This document shows positions 54,681-64,000 of a DNA stretch of 64,000 bases, piece after piece. Positions within the stretch are counted from its first letter, which is position 1; the number at the start of each line of letters is the position of its first letter. The position numbers were made by a program, and so were the translations under genes. This DNA is from Pseudomonadota bacterium (GTDB lineage Bacteria > Desulfobacterota > Desulfovibrionia > Desulfovibrionales > Desulfomicrobiaceae). Under the pieces are notes generated by a model. The model saw nothing but the letters and a program-made list of their open reading frames with translations, searched no databases and was not told the origin of the DNA. The stretch spans positions 1-64,000 of the forward strand of contig JAEWKZ010000086.1 of NCBI GenBank assembly GCA_023393525.1, read 5' to 3'.

Positions 54681-55754
54681 ATGAACATGAAAATCTGCCT
54701 CATGCCCGGCGACGGCATAGGCCCTGAGATAGTGACCCAGGCCGTGAAGGTGCTGGAGAAGGTGGCGGCGAAGTTCGGCCACACCGTTGAAACCGAAACC
54801 GCGCTCATCGGCGGCGCGGCCATCGACGCCGTGGGCAATCCGTTGCCCGAGGCGACCGTGGCGGCGTGCAAGGCGGCGGACGCGGTGCTGCTGGGCGCGG
54901 TGGGCGGCCCCAAATGGGACACCATCGACCCGGCCATCCGTCCCGAAAAGGGGCTGCTCGGCATCCGCAAGGCCCTGGGCCTTTTTTCCAACCTGCGTCC
55001 GGCCGTGCTCTTTCCGGAGCTGGCGGCGGCGTCGTATCTGCGCCCGGACATCATCGGCCAAGGCCTTGACATCATGGTCGTGCGCGAACTGACGGGCGGG
55101 GCGTATTTCGGCGAGCCGCGCGGCGAGAGCGTGATCAATGGCGAGCGATCGGCCTTCAACACCATGGTCTATTCGGAGTCCGAGATCGAGCGCATCGTGC
55201 GCGTGGCCTGCGAGATCGCGCGCAAGCGCGGAGGGAAGCTGTGCTCCGTCGACAAGGCCAACGTGCTCGACGTGTCGCGGCTGTGGCGGGAGGTGGCTAT
55301 CCGCACGGCGGCCGAGTATCCGGACGTTGAGCTGTCGCACATGTACGTGGACAACGCGGCCATGCAGCTCATCCGCGACCCGTCGCAGTTCGACGTCATC
55401 GTGACCGAGAACCTGTTCGGCGACATCCTGTCCGACGAGGCCTCCATCATCACCGGCTCCATCGGCATGCTGCCCTCGGCCTCCATGGGTTCCGGCGGGC
55501 CGGCCCTGTTCGAGCCCATCCACGGCTCGGCCCCGGACATCGCGGGCCGGGACATCGCCAACCCCTTGGCGACCATATTGTCCGTGTCCATGATGCTCAG
55601 GTTCGCCTTTGGCCTGGAAGCCGAGGCCGCGGCCATCGACGCGGCGGTGAAGGACGTGCTGGCGCGGGGCTTCCGCACCGGCGACATATACGTGGGAGAG
55701 GGCAAGAAGGTCGGCTGCTCGGAAATGGGCGCGCTGGTCCAGGACGCGATCTGA
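54681..55754 (+). CDS. leuB: 3-isopropylmalate dehydrogenase
   Basis: NAD-dependent oxidative decarboxylation of 3-isopropylmalate to ketoleucine. The 357 residues show [78 protein letters not shown], the metal ligands in DIVSDEAS-type context ([20 protein letters not shown]) and [18 protein letters not shown]. The ATG at 54681 has AGGAG 6 bases upstream. It is separated from leuD by 272 bases containing two structured elements. Confidence 0.96.
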   Translation: MNMKICLMPGDGIGPEIVTQAVKVLEKVAAKFGHTVETETALIGGAAIDAVGNPLPEATVAACKAADAVLLGAVGGPKWDTIDPAIRPEKGLLGIRKALGLFSNLRPAVLFPELAAASYLRPDIIGQGLDIMVVRELTGGAYFGEPRGESVINGERSAFNTMVYSESEIERIVRVACEIARKRGGKLCSVDKANVLDVSRLWREVAIRTAAEYPDVELSHMYVDNAAMQLIRDPSQFDVIVTENLFGDILSDEASIITGSIGMLPSASMGSGGPALFEPIHGSAPDIAGRDIANPLATILSVSMMLRFAFGLEAEAAAIDAAVKDVLARGFRTGDIYVGEGKKVGCSEMGALVQDAI

Positions 55755-55804
55755 ACTGCCGGGGCCGCGCCCTGTTGTGCAACGCCTTGAAATATGGAAA
55801 TGTC

Positions 55805-55836
55805 GGGCAGGTCATGCATGGCCTGCCCATTTTTTT
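55805..55836 (+). terminator. Rho-independent terminator of the leucine operon
   Basis: GGGCAGG pairs with CCTGCCC across a short loop (itself containing ATGCAT) and is followed by ATTTTTTT. It lies 50 bases past leuB and just before the ribosome site of the next gene. Confidence 0.85.
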
Positions 55837-55851
55837 GCAAGGAGTTTGACG

Positions 55852-56565
55852 GTGATCGAAGAGCTGTTGGCGGAGAACGGATTTGTTGCCGATATTGACG
55901 ACGATGCTTTTGGCGAGGCGTACGAACGCTGTCCGCCGGTGCAGAAGTCGGTGATCAAGAACGCGGTGAGCTTTGCCTATGCCCTGGCTCAGAATGGGGC
56001 CGAGCCGGTAATGCAGACCCGGCGGTTTGGTCACGTGGAGCATACCCTGCGGTGCGAGCCGCTGCAGTGGGCCTTTTTCGCGGTGGACGTGCGCCGCTTT
56101 CCCTTGCCGGCTCTTTTTTCGGCCATGGTCCAGGCCCTGGCGGCCAAGGTGCAGGATCTGGTCGTGCATGTCAGCGGGCCCGTTACCGATCCGCTGCTGT
56201 TCGGATGCGATTTCCTGTCCGCGCATCAGGTCTTCACTTCGGATCACCGTCCCATCCTGAAGCTCCTGGCCGACGCCGGACCAGGGGCGTGCATCGATCT
56301 GGCCGGGCTGGACCTTGAATATCCCCGCACGCTTCGTCCGGACCCGGCAGGGTACGGGGTGGAACTGCGTCTGCCCGACAGCCCATATGCGCAGGCCTAC
56401 AAGGCCGTCACCGCCGAGGCCATGACCACGGGCCGCCCCTACATCAGCTATGGCGGCGAGCCCGAAACTGCGCCCGTGGTCATGGCCGGGCGTCTGCTTG
56501 GCTGCTGGGTCTGGGACGTGATCGACCCGGACACGTTCCGCCGCCATACTTCCATCTACTCCTAA
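55852..56565 (+). CDS. Unknown protein between leuB and the EF-G paralogue
   Basis: A 237-residue soluble protein, start GTG at 55852 with AAGGAG 7 bases upstream. It opens IEELLAENGFVADIDDDAFG. The stretch WAFFAVDVRRFPLPALFSAM, followed by ALAAKVQDLVVHVSGP, recalls the N-terminal fold of histidinol dehydrogenase-like or aldehyde dehydrogenase-like proteins, but catalytic residues cannot be assigned. I do not name it. The stop lies 18 bases before the EF-G gene, so the two form one unit after the leucine terminator. Confidence 0.7.
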   Translation: MIEELLAENGFVADIDDDAFGEAYERCPPVQKSVIKNAVSFAYALAQNGAEPVMQTRRFGHVEHTLRCEPLQWAFFAVDVRRFPLPALFSAMVQALAAKVQDLVVHVSGPVTDPLLFGCDFLSAHQVFTSDHRPILKLLADAGPGACIDLAGLDLEYPRTLRPDPAGYGVELRLPDSPYAQAYKAVTAEAMTTGRPYISYGGEPETAPVVMAGRLLGCWVWDVIDPDTFRRHTSIYS

Positions 56566-56583
56566 CCCGATTCAGCTGAACTC

Positions 56584-58590
56584 ATGAAAAAACACGACAT
56601 CGATTCCTCCACGCGCAATATCGGCATCATCGCCCACATCGACGCCGGCAAGACCACTCTGACCGAGCGCCTGCTTTTTTACGCGCACAAGATCCACAAG
56701 CTCGGGGAGGTCCATGACGGCAACGCGACCATGGACTATCTTGAGGAAGAGCAGAAGCGGGGCATCACCATCACCTCCGCCTGCACGTCGATCTTCTGGG
56801 AAGGCAGCCAGATCAACATCATCGACACGCCCGGCCATGTGGATTTCAACGTCGAGGTGGAACGCGCCCTGCGGGTCTGCGACGGCGCGGTGGTGGTCTT
56901 TTGCGGGGTCAACGGCATCGAGTCCCAGAGCGAGACCGTGTGGAGGCAGGCCCGGAAGTACGGCCTGCCCAGGCTTGTCTTCATCAACAAGACCGACCGT
57001 CCTGGAGCCGATTACTGGCGGGTGGTTTCGGACATCGCGGCCCGTCTGGACATCAGGCCGCTGCCGGTCACGGTGCCGTCCGCGTGCGTCGAGGGCGGAG
57101 TGCTGCACCTGTTGCGCGGCAAGGTGCTTGTCTTCGATGCCTCGGATCAGGGGACGACGGTGCAGGAACTGGAGCCGGAAGCCGGGGACCGCGAGCTTTT
57201 GGAGACGCGGCGCAGGGAATTGATCGAAGGCGCGGCGGATTTCGACGATCTGGTCATGGAACGCTATCTGGCCGATCAGGACATAACCGACTCCGAGCTG
57301 CGCGCGGCCCTGCGCAAGGCCACCCTGACCGGGCAGGCGGTGCCGGTGTATTGCGGCAGCGCGCTGAAGAACATCGGGGTGCAGCCGCTCATGAACGGGA
57401 TCGCGCACTTTCTTCCCTCGCCGGAGCAGTCGCATTCCCACAGTCATGTGCTGCGCCGGATGGAGGCCGAGAAGGTGGGGCCGGAGCAGTTCGTGGGTTT
57501 TGTCTTCAAGGTTCTTTTCGAGGGGGCGCACAAGAAGATCTTCATGCGCGTCTACAACGGGCGCATCGGCGAGAACAGCGCGGTCTACAACTCACGGCTG
57601 GAACGGTTCGAGAAGATCCACAAGCTCTACACCGTGCACGCCAACCGCCACGAGCCCATCCCCGAGGCCAGGGCCGGAGAGATTGTCCTGGCCACGGGCC
57701 TCAAGGAGTGCATCACCGGCGACACCCTTTTTTCCGGAAAAGCCTCGCTGCGCCTGGAGAACATCGACATCATCCAGCCGGTGCTGAACGTGGCCCTGGT
57801 GCCTGGCAGCGCCAGCGACACGGACAAGCTTCAGGCATTGCTTCAAAGATACTGCATCGAAGACCCGACCCTGCAATCCTTCACGGACGAGGACACGGAC
57901 CAGCTCATCGTGGCCGGCCTGGGCGAATTGCATCTGGAGGTGGTGCTGGAGCGGCTGCGGCGGGAGAGCGGGGTGACATTCCGCTATGGCAATCCGCAGG
58001 TCATTTTCCGCGAGACCATCGCCGCCGAGGCCGAGGGGGAAGGCACGTGCCGCAGGCTGATCGGCGACCAGCTGCACCGGGCCCTGGTCCGGGTCGCGGT
58101 GCGTCCGCTTCCGCGCGGGCAGGGCAACCGCTGCGTCTCGCGGGTTGCGCCCGGCAGCCAGTCGGACATAGCCGTCAGAGCCATGGAAGACTCGTTGCAG
58201 GCCGGAATGCTCCAGGGCTGCCTGGTGGCGGATGTGGAGGCGAGCGTGCTCGAGATCGCCTCTTTCGAGGAGGGCTTGTCGGACCTCGGGGTGCGCATGG
58301 CCGCTCTTGACGCCATGAAGGACGCCCTGTCCAAGGCTTCGCCGGTCCTGCTCGAACCGATCATGAACGTGGAGCTGCGTATGCCCCAGGAATACGTCGG
58401 CGACTGCGTCAACCTGCTTGGGGCCAAGAACGCGCGCATCCTGGACGTGCGCACCTCGGATTTCGAGTCCGGAATCACGGCCACCGCCCCCATGCGCCAG
58501 CTTTTCGGTTTTTCCACGGAGCTCAGGTCGCGGACCAAGGGCAAGGCGTTCTATTCCCTGGTCTTCAGCCGCTACGACGTGGTCGGATAA
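56584..58590 (+). CDS. EF-G-like translational GTPase (second EF-G paralogue)
   Basis: A 668-residue translational GTPase with EF-G architecture. The G domain has AHIDAGKTTLTERLLFYA, RGITITSACTSI, DTPGHVDFNVEVERAL and NKTDRPGAD. Domain II is at about 295-400, domain III follows (DPTLQSFTDEDTDQLIVAGL then GELHLEVV), and domains IV and V lie at the end (EPIMNVELRMPQEYVGDCVN). It is slightly shorter than canonical EF-G, lies away from rpsL-rpsG-tuf genes, and its domain IV is divergent, so it is probably an EF-G2-type paralogue with a specialised or recycling role. A strong terminator follows. Confidence 0.88.
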   Translation: MKKHDIDSSTRNIGIIAHIDAGKTTLTERLLFYAHKIHKLGEVHDGNATMDYLEEEQKRGITITSACTSIFWEGSQINIIDTPGHVDFNVEVERALRVCDGAVVVFCGVNGIESQSETVWRQARKYGLPRLVFINKTDRPGADYWRVVSDIAARLDIRPLPVTVPSACVEGGVLHLLRGKVLVFDASDQGTTVQELEPEAGDRELLETRRRELIEGAADFDDLVMERYLADQDITDSELRAALRKATLTGQAVPVYCGSALKNIGVQPLMNGIAHFLPSPEQSHSHSHVLRRMEAEKVGPEQFVGFVFKVLFEGAHKKIFMRVYNGRIGENSAVYNSRLERFEKIHKLYTVHANRHEPIPEARAGEIVLATGLKECITGDTLFSGKASLRLENIDIIQPVLNVALVPGSASDTDKLQALLQRYCIEDPTLQSFTDEDTDQLIVAGLGELHLEVVLERLRRESGVTFRYGNPQVIFRETIAAEAEGEGTCRRLIGDQLHRALVRVAVRPLPRGQGNRCVSRVAPGSQSDIAVRAMEDSLQAGMLQGCLVADVEASVLEIASFEEGLSDLGVRMAALDAMKDALSKASPVLLEPIMNVELRMPQEYVGDCVNLLGAKNARILDVRTSDFESGITATAPMRQLFGFSTELRSRTKGKAFYSLVFSRYDVVG

Positions 58591-58642
58591 TCAGAGCGCA
58601 GGCATGTTGTTTTGTAGTGCCGTTTTCGGCACCCAGCGTGGC

Positions 58643-58678
58643 AAAGCCCCCGCCTTCAAGGGTCCGGGGGCTTTTTTT
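58643..58678 (+). terminator. Terminator after the EF-G paralogue
   Basis: AAAGCCCCCG pairs with CGGGGGCTTT across a 14-base loop and runs into seven T. Confidence 0.9.
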
Positions 58679-58757
58679 GCTGTTTACGAAAAAGCCTGAT
58701 GCGTCGTGGTTTCGGTCCGATTGTCTGGTAAGAGGTATTGCGTCTTCATCACGTCGT

Positions 58758-59453
58758 TCACGGCTCCGACGGCCACAGCTCCATGGGGGCGATGTGCAAC
58801 GCGAAGTCGCAGGGGGCGTGGAAGGTGATCCATTCTCCGCTGTAGGGATGGTACAGCCCGAGCTGGCTGGCGTGGAGCAGCAGACGCTCTCCGGGACCGG
58901 CTTCGCCGTAGAGGTTGTCGCCCAGGATGGGGTGCCCCAGGCTGGCCATGTGCACGCGCAGCTGGTGGGAGCGGCCCGTATGCGGGCGCAGCAGGACGAG
59001 GGTGCTCTCTGCGATGCGTTCGAGCACCAGATAGTCCGTCAGGGCCGGTTTGCCCGTGGTCCGGCAGACCATCTGCCGGGGGCGGTTGGGCCAGTCGCAG
59101 ATCAGCGGCAGGTCCACCTGGCCGGAGTCCTCGCGCATCACGCCCCGGACCCGCGCAAGATAGATCTTGCGGGTCCGGCGGTCCTGGAACTGCTGGCGCA
59201 GGACCGCCTCGGCCTTGCGCCGGGTGGCCACGACCAGGACCCCGGAGGTGCCCAGGTCCAGACGGTGCACGGCCTGGGCGGTGGGGTGCGTTTCGCGCAC
59301 CCTGGAGAGCACCGAGTCGAACAGCTCCGGCGTGCGGCCGGGCACGGACAAAAGGCCGCTTGGCTTGTTGACCACGACCATGTCCCGGTCTTCGTGGATG
59401 ACGATCAGACGGGGTTCAAGCGGAGGGTCGTAGCGCAGCGGTTCAAGAGACAT
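58758..59453 (-). CDS. RluA-family pseudouridine synthase
   Basis: Isomerises uridine to pseudouridine in rRNA or tRNA. The 231-residue protein lacks the S4 domain and is close in size to E. coli RluA (219), which acts on 23S rRNA and tRNA. The motifs are VVVNKPSGLLSVPGR, the catalytic Asp66 in AVHRLDLGTSGVLVVA, KIYLARVRG, PHTGRSHQLRVHMASLGHPI and LGDNLYG. The target cannot be fixed by sequence alone. It is 69 bases downstream of the next gene on its strand. Confidence 0.9.
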   Translation of the reverse strand: MSLEPLRYDPPLEPRLIVIHEDRDMVVVNKPSGLLSVPGRTPELFDSVLSRVRETHPTAQAVHRLDLGTSGVLVVATRRKAEAVLRQQFQDRRTRKIYLARVRGVMREDSGQVDLPLICDWPNRPRQMVCRTTGKPALTDYLVLERIAESTLVLLRPHTGRSHQLRVHMASLGHPILGDNLYGEAGPGERLLLHASQLGLYHPYSGEWITFHAPCDFALHIAPMELWPSEP

Positions 59454-59522
59454 TGCCGACCGCTTCGGATGCCCGTTTTCCGCGTCGGCGAATCCCGGAG
59501 CGGGAGCAATCGCGCCGGGGCT

Positions 59523-60236
59523 TCATTGCAGGATCTCCGGAGCCTGCGCCTTGGGCTCGTGAACGCCGAACTGATCCAACTGCCAGCCGACATCCTTGCC
59601 GATCATCCTTTTCTTGCGCACGGTGATCCACCAGATGCCTTTCCACTGCCAGCCGGGGATGGACATGACGTAGTTGCCTTGTCTTTGCAGCGAAGTGGCG
59701 ATGAGGTCGAGGGTGTTTTCCCCGCGTTCCTGGGGCGCAAGCCCGGTGCGTCGCTCCAGGGTGCTCCGGCCTTGCAGGTGCAGTCCGAGCAGGTCGGTCA
59801 GCCCGACTCCCGGAAAGCTCTGGATGAAGGCTCCGGGCACGGCGGGCAGGGTGTGCGCGTCGGGCGCGTTGGTGGTCGTCACGCCGGTCTTGTCGTCGTA
59901 AATGGTGACCAGTTCGATGAAGTGCTTGCCCATCCCGTAGTAAAAAACCAGGTAGGTTTTTTCCGCCGCGTTCTTCCAGGTCCGGCAGAAAAGGGATTGC
60001 TCCTTGGACACGATCTGGAAGTCGAACATGATGTCGTCCTCGAACCCGTGTTCGCGGGCCCAGTCTTCGGCCTGGCGCATGGGCTGGCGCAGATTCTGGT
60101 CCGAGGGCGCGTGGGTGCGCGGAACCATGCGTTCCCGTGGCGAGGCCAGGGCCCCCACGGTGATGCGCATGATCTTGGTGGATAGAAGCCAGGCTCCGAT
60201 CAGGATGCCGAGCAGCACAAAAGGCAGACCGGTCAT
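59523..60236 (-). CDS. Membrane-anchored protein of unknown function
   Basis: A 237-residue protein with one N-terminal helix (MTGLPFVLLGILIGAWLLST) and a soluble remainder that would be on one face of the membrane. The soluble part has scattered aromatics (YLVFYYGMGKHFIELVTIYD; IPGWQWKGIWWITVRKKRM) and no family motif I recognise. It lies 33 bases downstream of the tesA-like gene on the same strand, so it is likely in the same operon. Confidence 0.65.
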   Translation of the reverse strand: MTGLPFVLLGILIGAWLLSTKIMRITVGALASPRERMVPRTHAPSDQNLRQPMRQAEDWAREHGFEDDIMFDFQIVSKEQSLFCRTWKNAAEKTYLVFYYGMGKHFIELVTIYDDKTGVTTTNAPDAHTLPAVPGAFIQSFPGVGLTDLLGLHLQGRSTLERRTGLAPQERGENTLDLIATSLQRQGNYVMSIPGWQWKGIWWITVRKKRMIGKDVGWQLDQFGVHEPKAQAPEILQ

Positions 60237-60269
60237 GAGTTCTCCGTGACGAATGTCATGTCGTTTTTG

Positions 60270-60918
60270 TCAGGAACGCCTTTGCGCCAGGCTGTCCAAT
60301 TCTTTCAGCACCACGGGCAGGATGCCGTCCACGATGCGCGCCACGCCGTCGGCGTTGGGGTGCAGTCCGTCCTCCAACAGCAGGGCCGGGTCGGTGATAA
60401 CCCCATCCAGGAAAAAAGGGTACAGGGCAAGGCCGTGTTTTTCGGCAAGTTCGGGAAACACGTTTTCGAATTGCATGCGATATGCCGCTCCCCAATTGAC
60501 CGGAGCCTTCATTCCGGCCAGAATGACCCGGGATCCGGATTCGCGGATCTCCCGGATCATGGCGTCGAGATTCTCGCGCATGCGTCCCGGATCCAGTCCG
60601 CGCAGGCCGTCATTGGCCCCGAGTTCCAGGATGACCAGATCGGGCTTGTCCTCCAGCGACCAGGCCAGCCGGTCCCGCCCGCCGCTCGATGTGTCTCCGG
60701 ACAGCCCGGCGTTGGTGATGCGCACCCTGGCCCCCTGCTCAAGCAGGCGCTGTTCCAATTGGGCGGCGAACGACTTCGAGGGTGGCAGGTTGTAGCCGGC
60801 GGTCAGGCTGTCGCCGAAGGCCAGGATGTGTATCTCGGGTTCGGCGCAGGCTCCACGGGACGGGCAGAACACAATGGCGGCCATGACCAGGCTGATACCC
60901 CATAAAAGGATGGATGAC

Positions 60919-60920
<2 letters not shown>
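60270..60920 (-). CDS. tesA: SGNH/GDSL hydrolase, TesA-like lysophospholipase/thioesterase
   Basis: A periplasmic esterase/lysophospholipase of 216 residues with a signal peptide (MSSILLWGISLVMAAIVFC to ACA). The four SGNH blocks are all visible: AFGDSLTAGYN (Ser38), the block II Gly in NAGLSGDTSSGG, ELGANDGLRG (Asn103) and EDGLHPN (Asp184, His187). AAGGGG lies 8 bases before the ATG. Its start codon overlaps that of the divergent ABC ATPase gene. The same divergent pairing of tesA with ybbA-ybbP is known from E. coli. Confidence 0.92.
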
Positions 60921-61592
<672 letters not shown>

Positions 61593-61596
<4 letters not shown>

Positions 61597-64000
61597 GCGG
61601 CCGGGACTGGGTCGTCGCCCTGACCCTGTGCAGGCGGGAGCTGCGCGGAGGCCTGCGCGGCTTCGGCGTGTTTCTGGGCTGCCTGTTCCTGGGCGTTCTG
61701 GCCATCAGCGCCGTGGGCTCACTGGGCCGCGCCCTGGAGGCGGGCCTGGGGGCCGACGCCAAGGCCATCCTCGGTGGAGACGTGAGCGTCAGCCTGACAT
61801 CGCGCGACCTGAGCCCGGATGAGGCGGATTATCTGCGCGGTTTCGGGGACCTGGCCCGGACCCTGTCCACGCGCACCATGGCCCGCGCCAACGGCGCGTC
61901 GGTGCTGGTGGAGCTCAAGGGCGTGGACGCCCTGTATCCCCTCTACGGGACCATGGAGCTTGAAGGCGACGGGGACGTGCAGCGGCTTTTGGCCGAGCGC
62001 GACGGCCTTTTCGGAGCCGTGGTCGATCGGGATCTGCTGACCAGGCTCGGTGTGAGGGTGGGGGACGAGATCGATGCCGGCGAGGCCAGGTTCCAGGTGC
62101 GCGGCGTGATCGTGCGCGAGCCGGACCGGGTCATGGAGTTTTTTTCCCTGGGGCCCCGTCTCATGGTCGGCGCGGAAGGGTTCCTGGCCACGGGCCTGTC
62201 CCAGGCTGGGAGCCTGTTCCGCGTCGAGTACCTGCTGCGGCTCACGGGACGGGACGTCTCGCGCACGGTCGAATCCATCCGCTCCGCCTACCCCGACTCC
62301 GGCTGGCGGGTGCGCGACTTCAACCGCGCCGCGCCGCGCATCAGCACCATTCTGGATCGGCTGCGCACGGATCTGACCCTGGTCGGCCTGGGCGCGCTGC
62401 TGGTCGGGGGCCTGGGCATCGCCGGAGGGGTGCGCGGGTATCTGGGCGGGAGGCTCGCGCACATGGCGGCCATGAAGTGCATGGGCGGACCCTCCCGCGT
62501 CCTGTTCGCCTCCTACCTCATGCAGGTCCTGTTTCTGGGCGGCGTGGGGGCCCTGGCGGGCATGGCCGGAGGAAGCCTGGTGCCGTGGCTGGCCGGGCGT
62601 TTCTTCGCGGACATCCTGCCCATCCAGGCCCAAGGCGGCCTGTACCCGGCCCCGCTGATTCAGGCCGCGCTCTTCGGCCTGATCACGACCCTGGCCTTCT
62701 CCATGCCGCCGCTTTTTCGCGCCGTGATGGTCAGCCCTTCGGGGATCTTTCGCGGGTACATCGCCGCCGACACGGGTCGTATGCCCCGAGCGGCGATCCT
62801 GCCCACGGCGGCGGCTTTCGCCGTGCTGGCGGCCATGGTCTTCCAGTTCGCCGGGGATACGAAGCTCGCAGGCTGGTTCGTGGGCGGCACGGTCGGGGCC
62901 TGGCTACTGTTCAAGGGACTGGCCCGGGCCATCCGCTGGCTGGCGGGCAAGGCTCCGCGCCTGCCCTGGGCGAGCTGGCGCATCGGCGTGGCCAACATCC
63001 ACCGCCCCGGCTCGCCCGGAGTGAGCCTGGTCTTCGCCCTGGGCTTCGGCCTCACGGCCCTGGTGGCCGTGGTCATGGTCAACGTCAGCCTGACCCGGGC
63101 CCTGACTGCCGAGCTGGCCCAGGAGGCTCCCGCCTTCTTCTTCATGGACATCCGCCCCGATCAGGTCGGTGACTTCCGGGCCCTGGTCGCAGGCGAGCCG
63201 GGGGTGAACAGGCTGGATCTGCGACCCATGATCCGTGGCCGCATCGTGCGTATCGCCGGGGTCCCCGTGGAGAACGCCGCAGTGTCCGAGGAGGTTTCCT
63301 GGGCCGTGCGCGGCGACCGGGGGCTCTCCTACAGCCGGGACTTCCCGTCCGGCAGCACTCTGCTGCGCGGGCAGTGGTGGAACGGGGACTACGACGGCCC
63401 GCCGCTCATCTCCCTGACCTCGGATCTGGCCGAAGGCTTTGGCGTGGATCTGGGCGACACCCTGACCGTCAACGTCCTGGGCCGCAACATCACCGGCACC
63501 ATATCGAGCATCCGCGAGGTCGATTGGCGCACCCTGGCCATGCAGTTCGCCGTCATCTTCTCTCCCGGCACCCTGGACAGGGCCCCGCAGACCTGGCTCG
63601 GTGCGGCCTATGGGCAGGGCGGCGAGGACGGACTCTTCGCCCGCGTCACCGCCGCCTATCCCGAGGTGGCCGTGATCACCATCCGCGAGGTCCTGGACAG
63701 CGCGGCCATGCTCATGCAACGCACGGCCCGCATCTTCCAGGTCATGGCCGGAGTGGCCCTGCTGGTGGGGTTTCTGGTCCTGGCCGGAGCCTTCTCGGCG
63801 GACCAGCACCGCCGAATCTACGACAGCGTCATCTACAAGGTCTGCGGGGCCACCCGCCGCGACATCCTGTCCATCCTCGTGGCCGAGTTCTCCCTGGCCG
63901 GCCTCTTCACCGGCCTGGGCAGCCTGATCCTTGGCACGCTCACGGCATGGGGCGTGGTCCAGGGCCTGCTCAAGATGCGTTTCGCTCCGGATCTGTCCAC
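61593..64000 (+). CDS. ybbP: FtsX-like ABC permease, YbbP-like (3' end outside window)
   Basis: An open frame of 802 codons running off the window. It starts ATG at 61593, overlapping the ATPase stop (ATGA), with GGAG upstream. The N-terminal helix (about 25-45) is followed by a large periplasmic domain to about residue 260. A helix cluster follows (GLGALLVGGLGIAGGVRGYL onward; FtsX domain), then a second periplasmic domain from about 520. The last helices begin near MAGVALLVGFLVLAGAFSAD, before VYKVCGATRRDIL-type sequence (IYKVCGATRRDILSI). This matches the ~800-residue YbbP family, so only a few residues are probably missing. Confidence 0.9.

Overview
The window is a dense, GC-rich (clearly above 60% by eye) bacterial chromosome segment with short intergenic gaps, many ATGA/GTGA stop-start overlaps and Shine-Dalgarno sites of the AGGAG type. 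The gene content (HypF for NiFe-hydrogenase maturation, a rhodanese/ferritin-like fusion, a DUF362 protein, a disulfide-reductase/thioredoxin-reductase fusion, and psd-pssA beside leuA-leuC-leuD-leuB) suggests a sulfate-reducing deltaproteobacterium of the Desulfovibrionales. This is inference; no rRNA or other direct taxonomic marker is present. I saw no tRNA or rRNA gene, CRISPR array, transposase, integrase or phage block.

Layout. 39-5972 (minus): rhodanese/ferritin-like, DUF362, hypF, sppA. 6198-7607: manC, ended by a large nested palindrome. 7857-12025: RND efflux pair (lipoprotein adaptor plus pump). 12149-16111: a DUF4079 membrane protein, then dus, a small VTT/DedA-like protein, pyrC and a J-domain protein. 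16430-20163: a tight four-gene operon of a lysine 2,3-aminomutase-like radical SAM enzyme, two different ATP-grasp ligases and a GNAT acetyltransferase. A lysozyme-like gene overlaps its end convergently. 21239-22276: an AT-rich acyltransferase-3 gene. 22425-24665: a hybrid histidine kinase. 24832-28721: polyamine transporter potD-A-B-C with a terminator hairpin between potD and potA. 28812-30748 (minus): mutY and an alpha/beta hydrolase. 30911-34734: GT2 glycosyltransferase, a small acidic protein, an ABC-F ATPase and mutT. 34779-41950: pilC, metF, asd, a class IV aminotransferase, a GT4 glycosyltransferase and a glutaredoxin-like/thioredoxin-reductase fusion. 41984-46839 (minus): pilZ, tilS, a small unknown, hemA, a CcsA/HemX membrane protein and a precorrin-2 dehydrogenase. 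46969-49498: two glycosyltransferases. 49575-58590: psd, pssA, leuA, leuC, leuD, leuB, an unknown protein and an EF-G paralogue. 58758-60920 (minus): an RluA-type pseudouridine synthase, an anchored unknown and a TesA-like SGNH hydrolase. 60919-64000: an ABC ATPase and its permease (E. coli ybbA-ybbP arrangement), cut by the window end.

How the parts work together. Most blocks are housekeeping: leucine, pyrimidine, aspartate-family, folate one-carbon, tetrapyrrole and phosphatidylethanolamine synthesis, tRNA modification and DNA repair. Accessory material lies mainly in surface-glycan genes (manC, GT2, GT4, GT9, CgeB-like GT, acyltransferase-3).

The best candidate for an undescribed system is 16430-20163. 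Its aminomutase keeps the two aspartates that recognise lysine and the PLP lysine, and it is translationally coupled to two non-identical D-Ala-D-Ala-ligase-like enzymes and an acetyltransferase. That would suit synthesis of a beta-lysine-containing, possibly acetylated small peptide or compatible solute. A second item is a nested palindromic repeat present twice (7603-7729 and 54409-54533), each starting at a stop codon.
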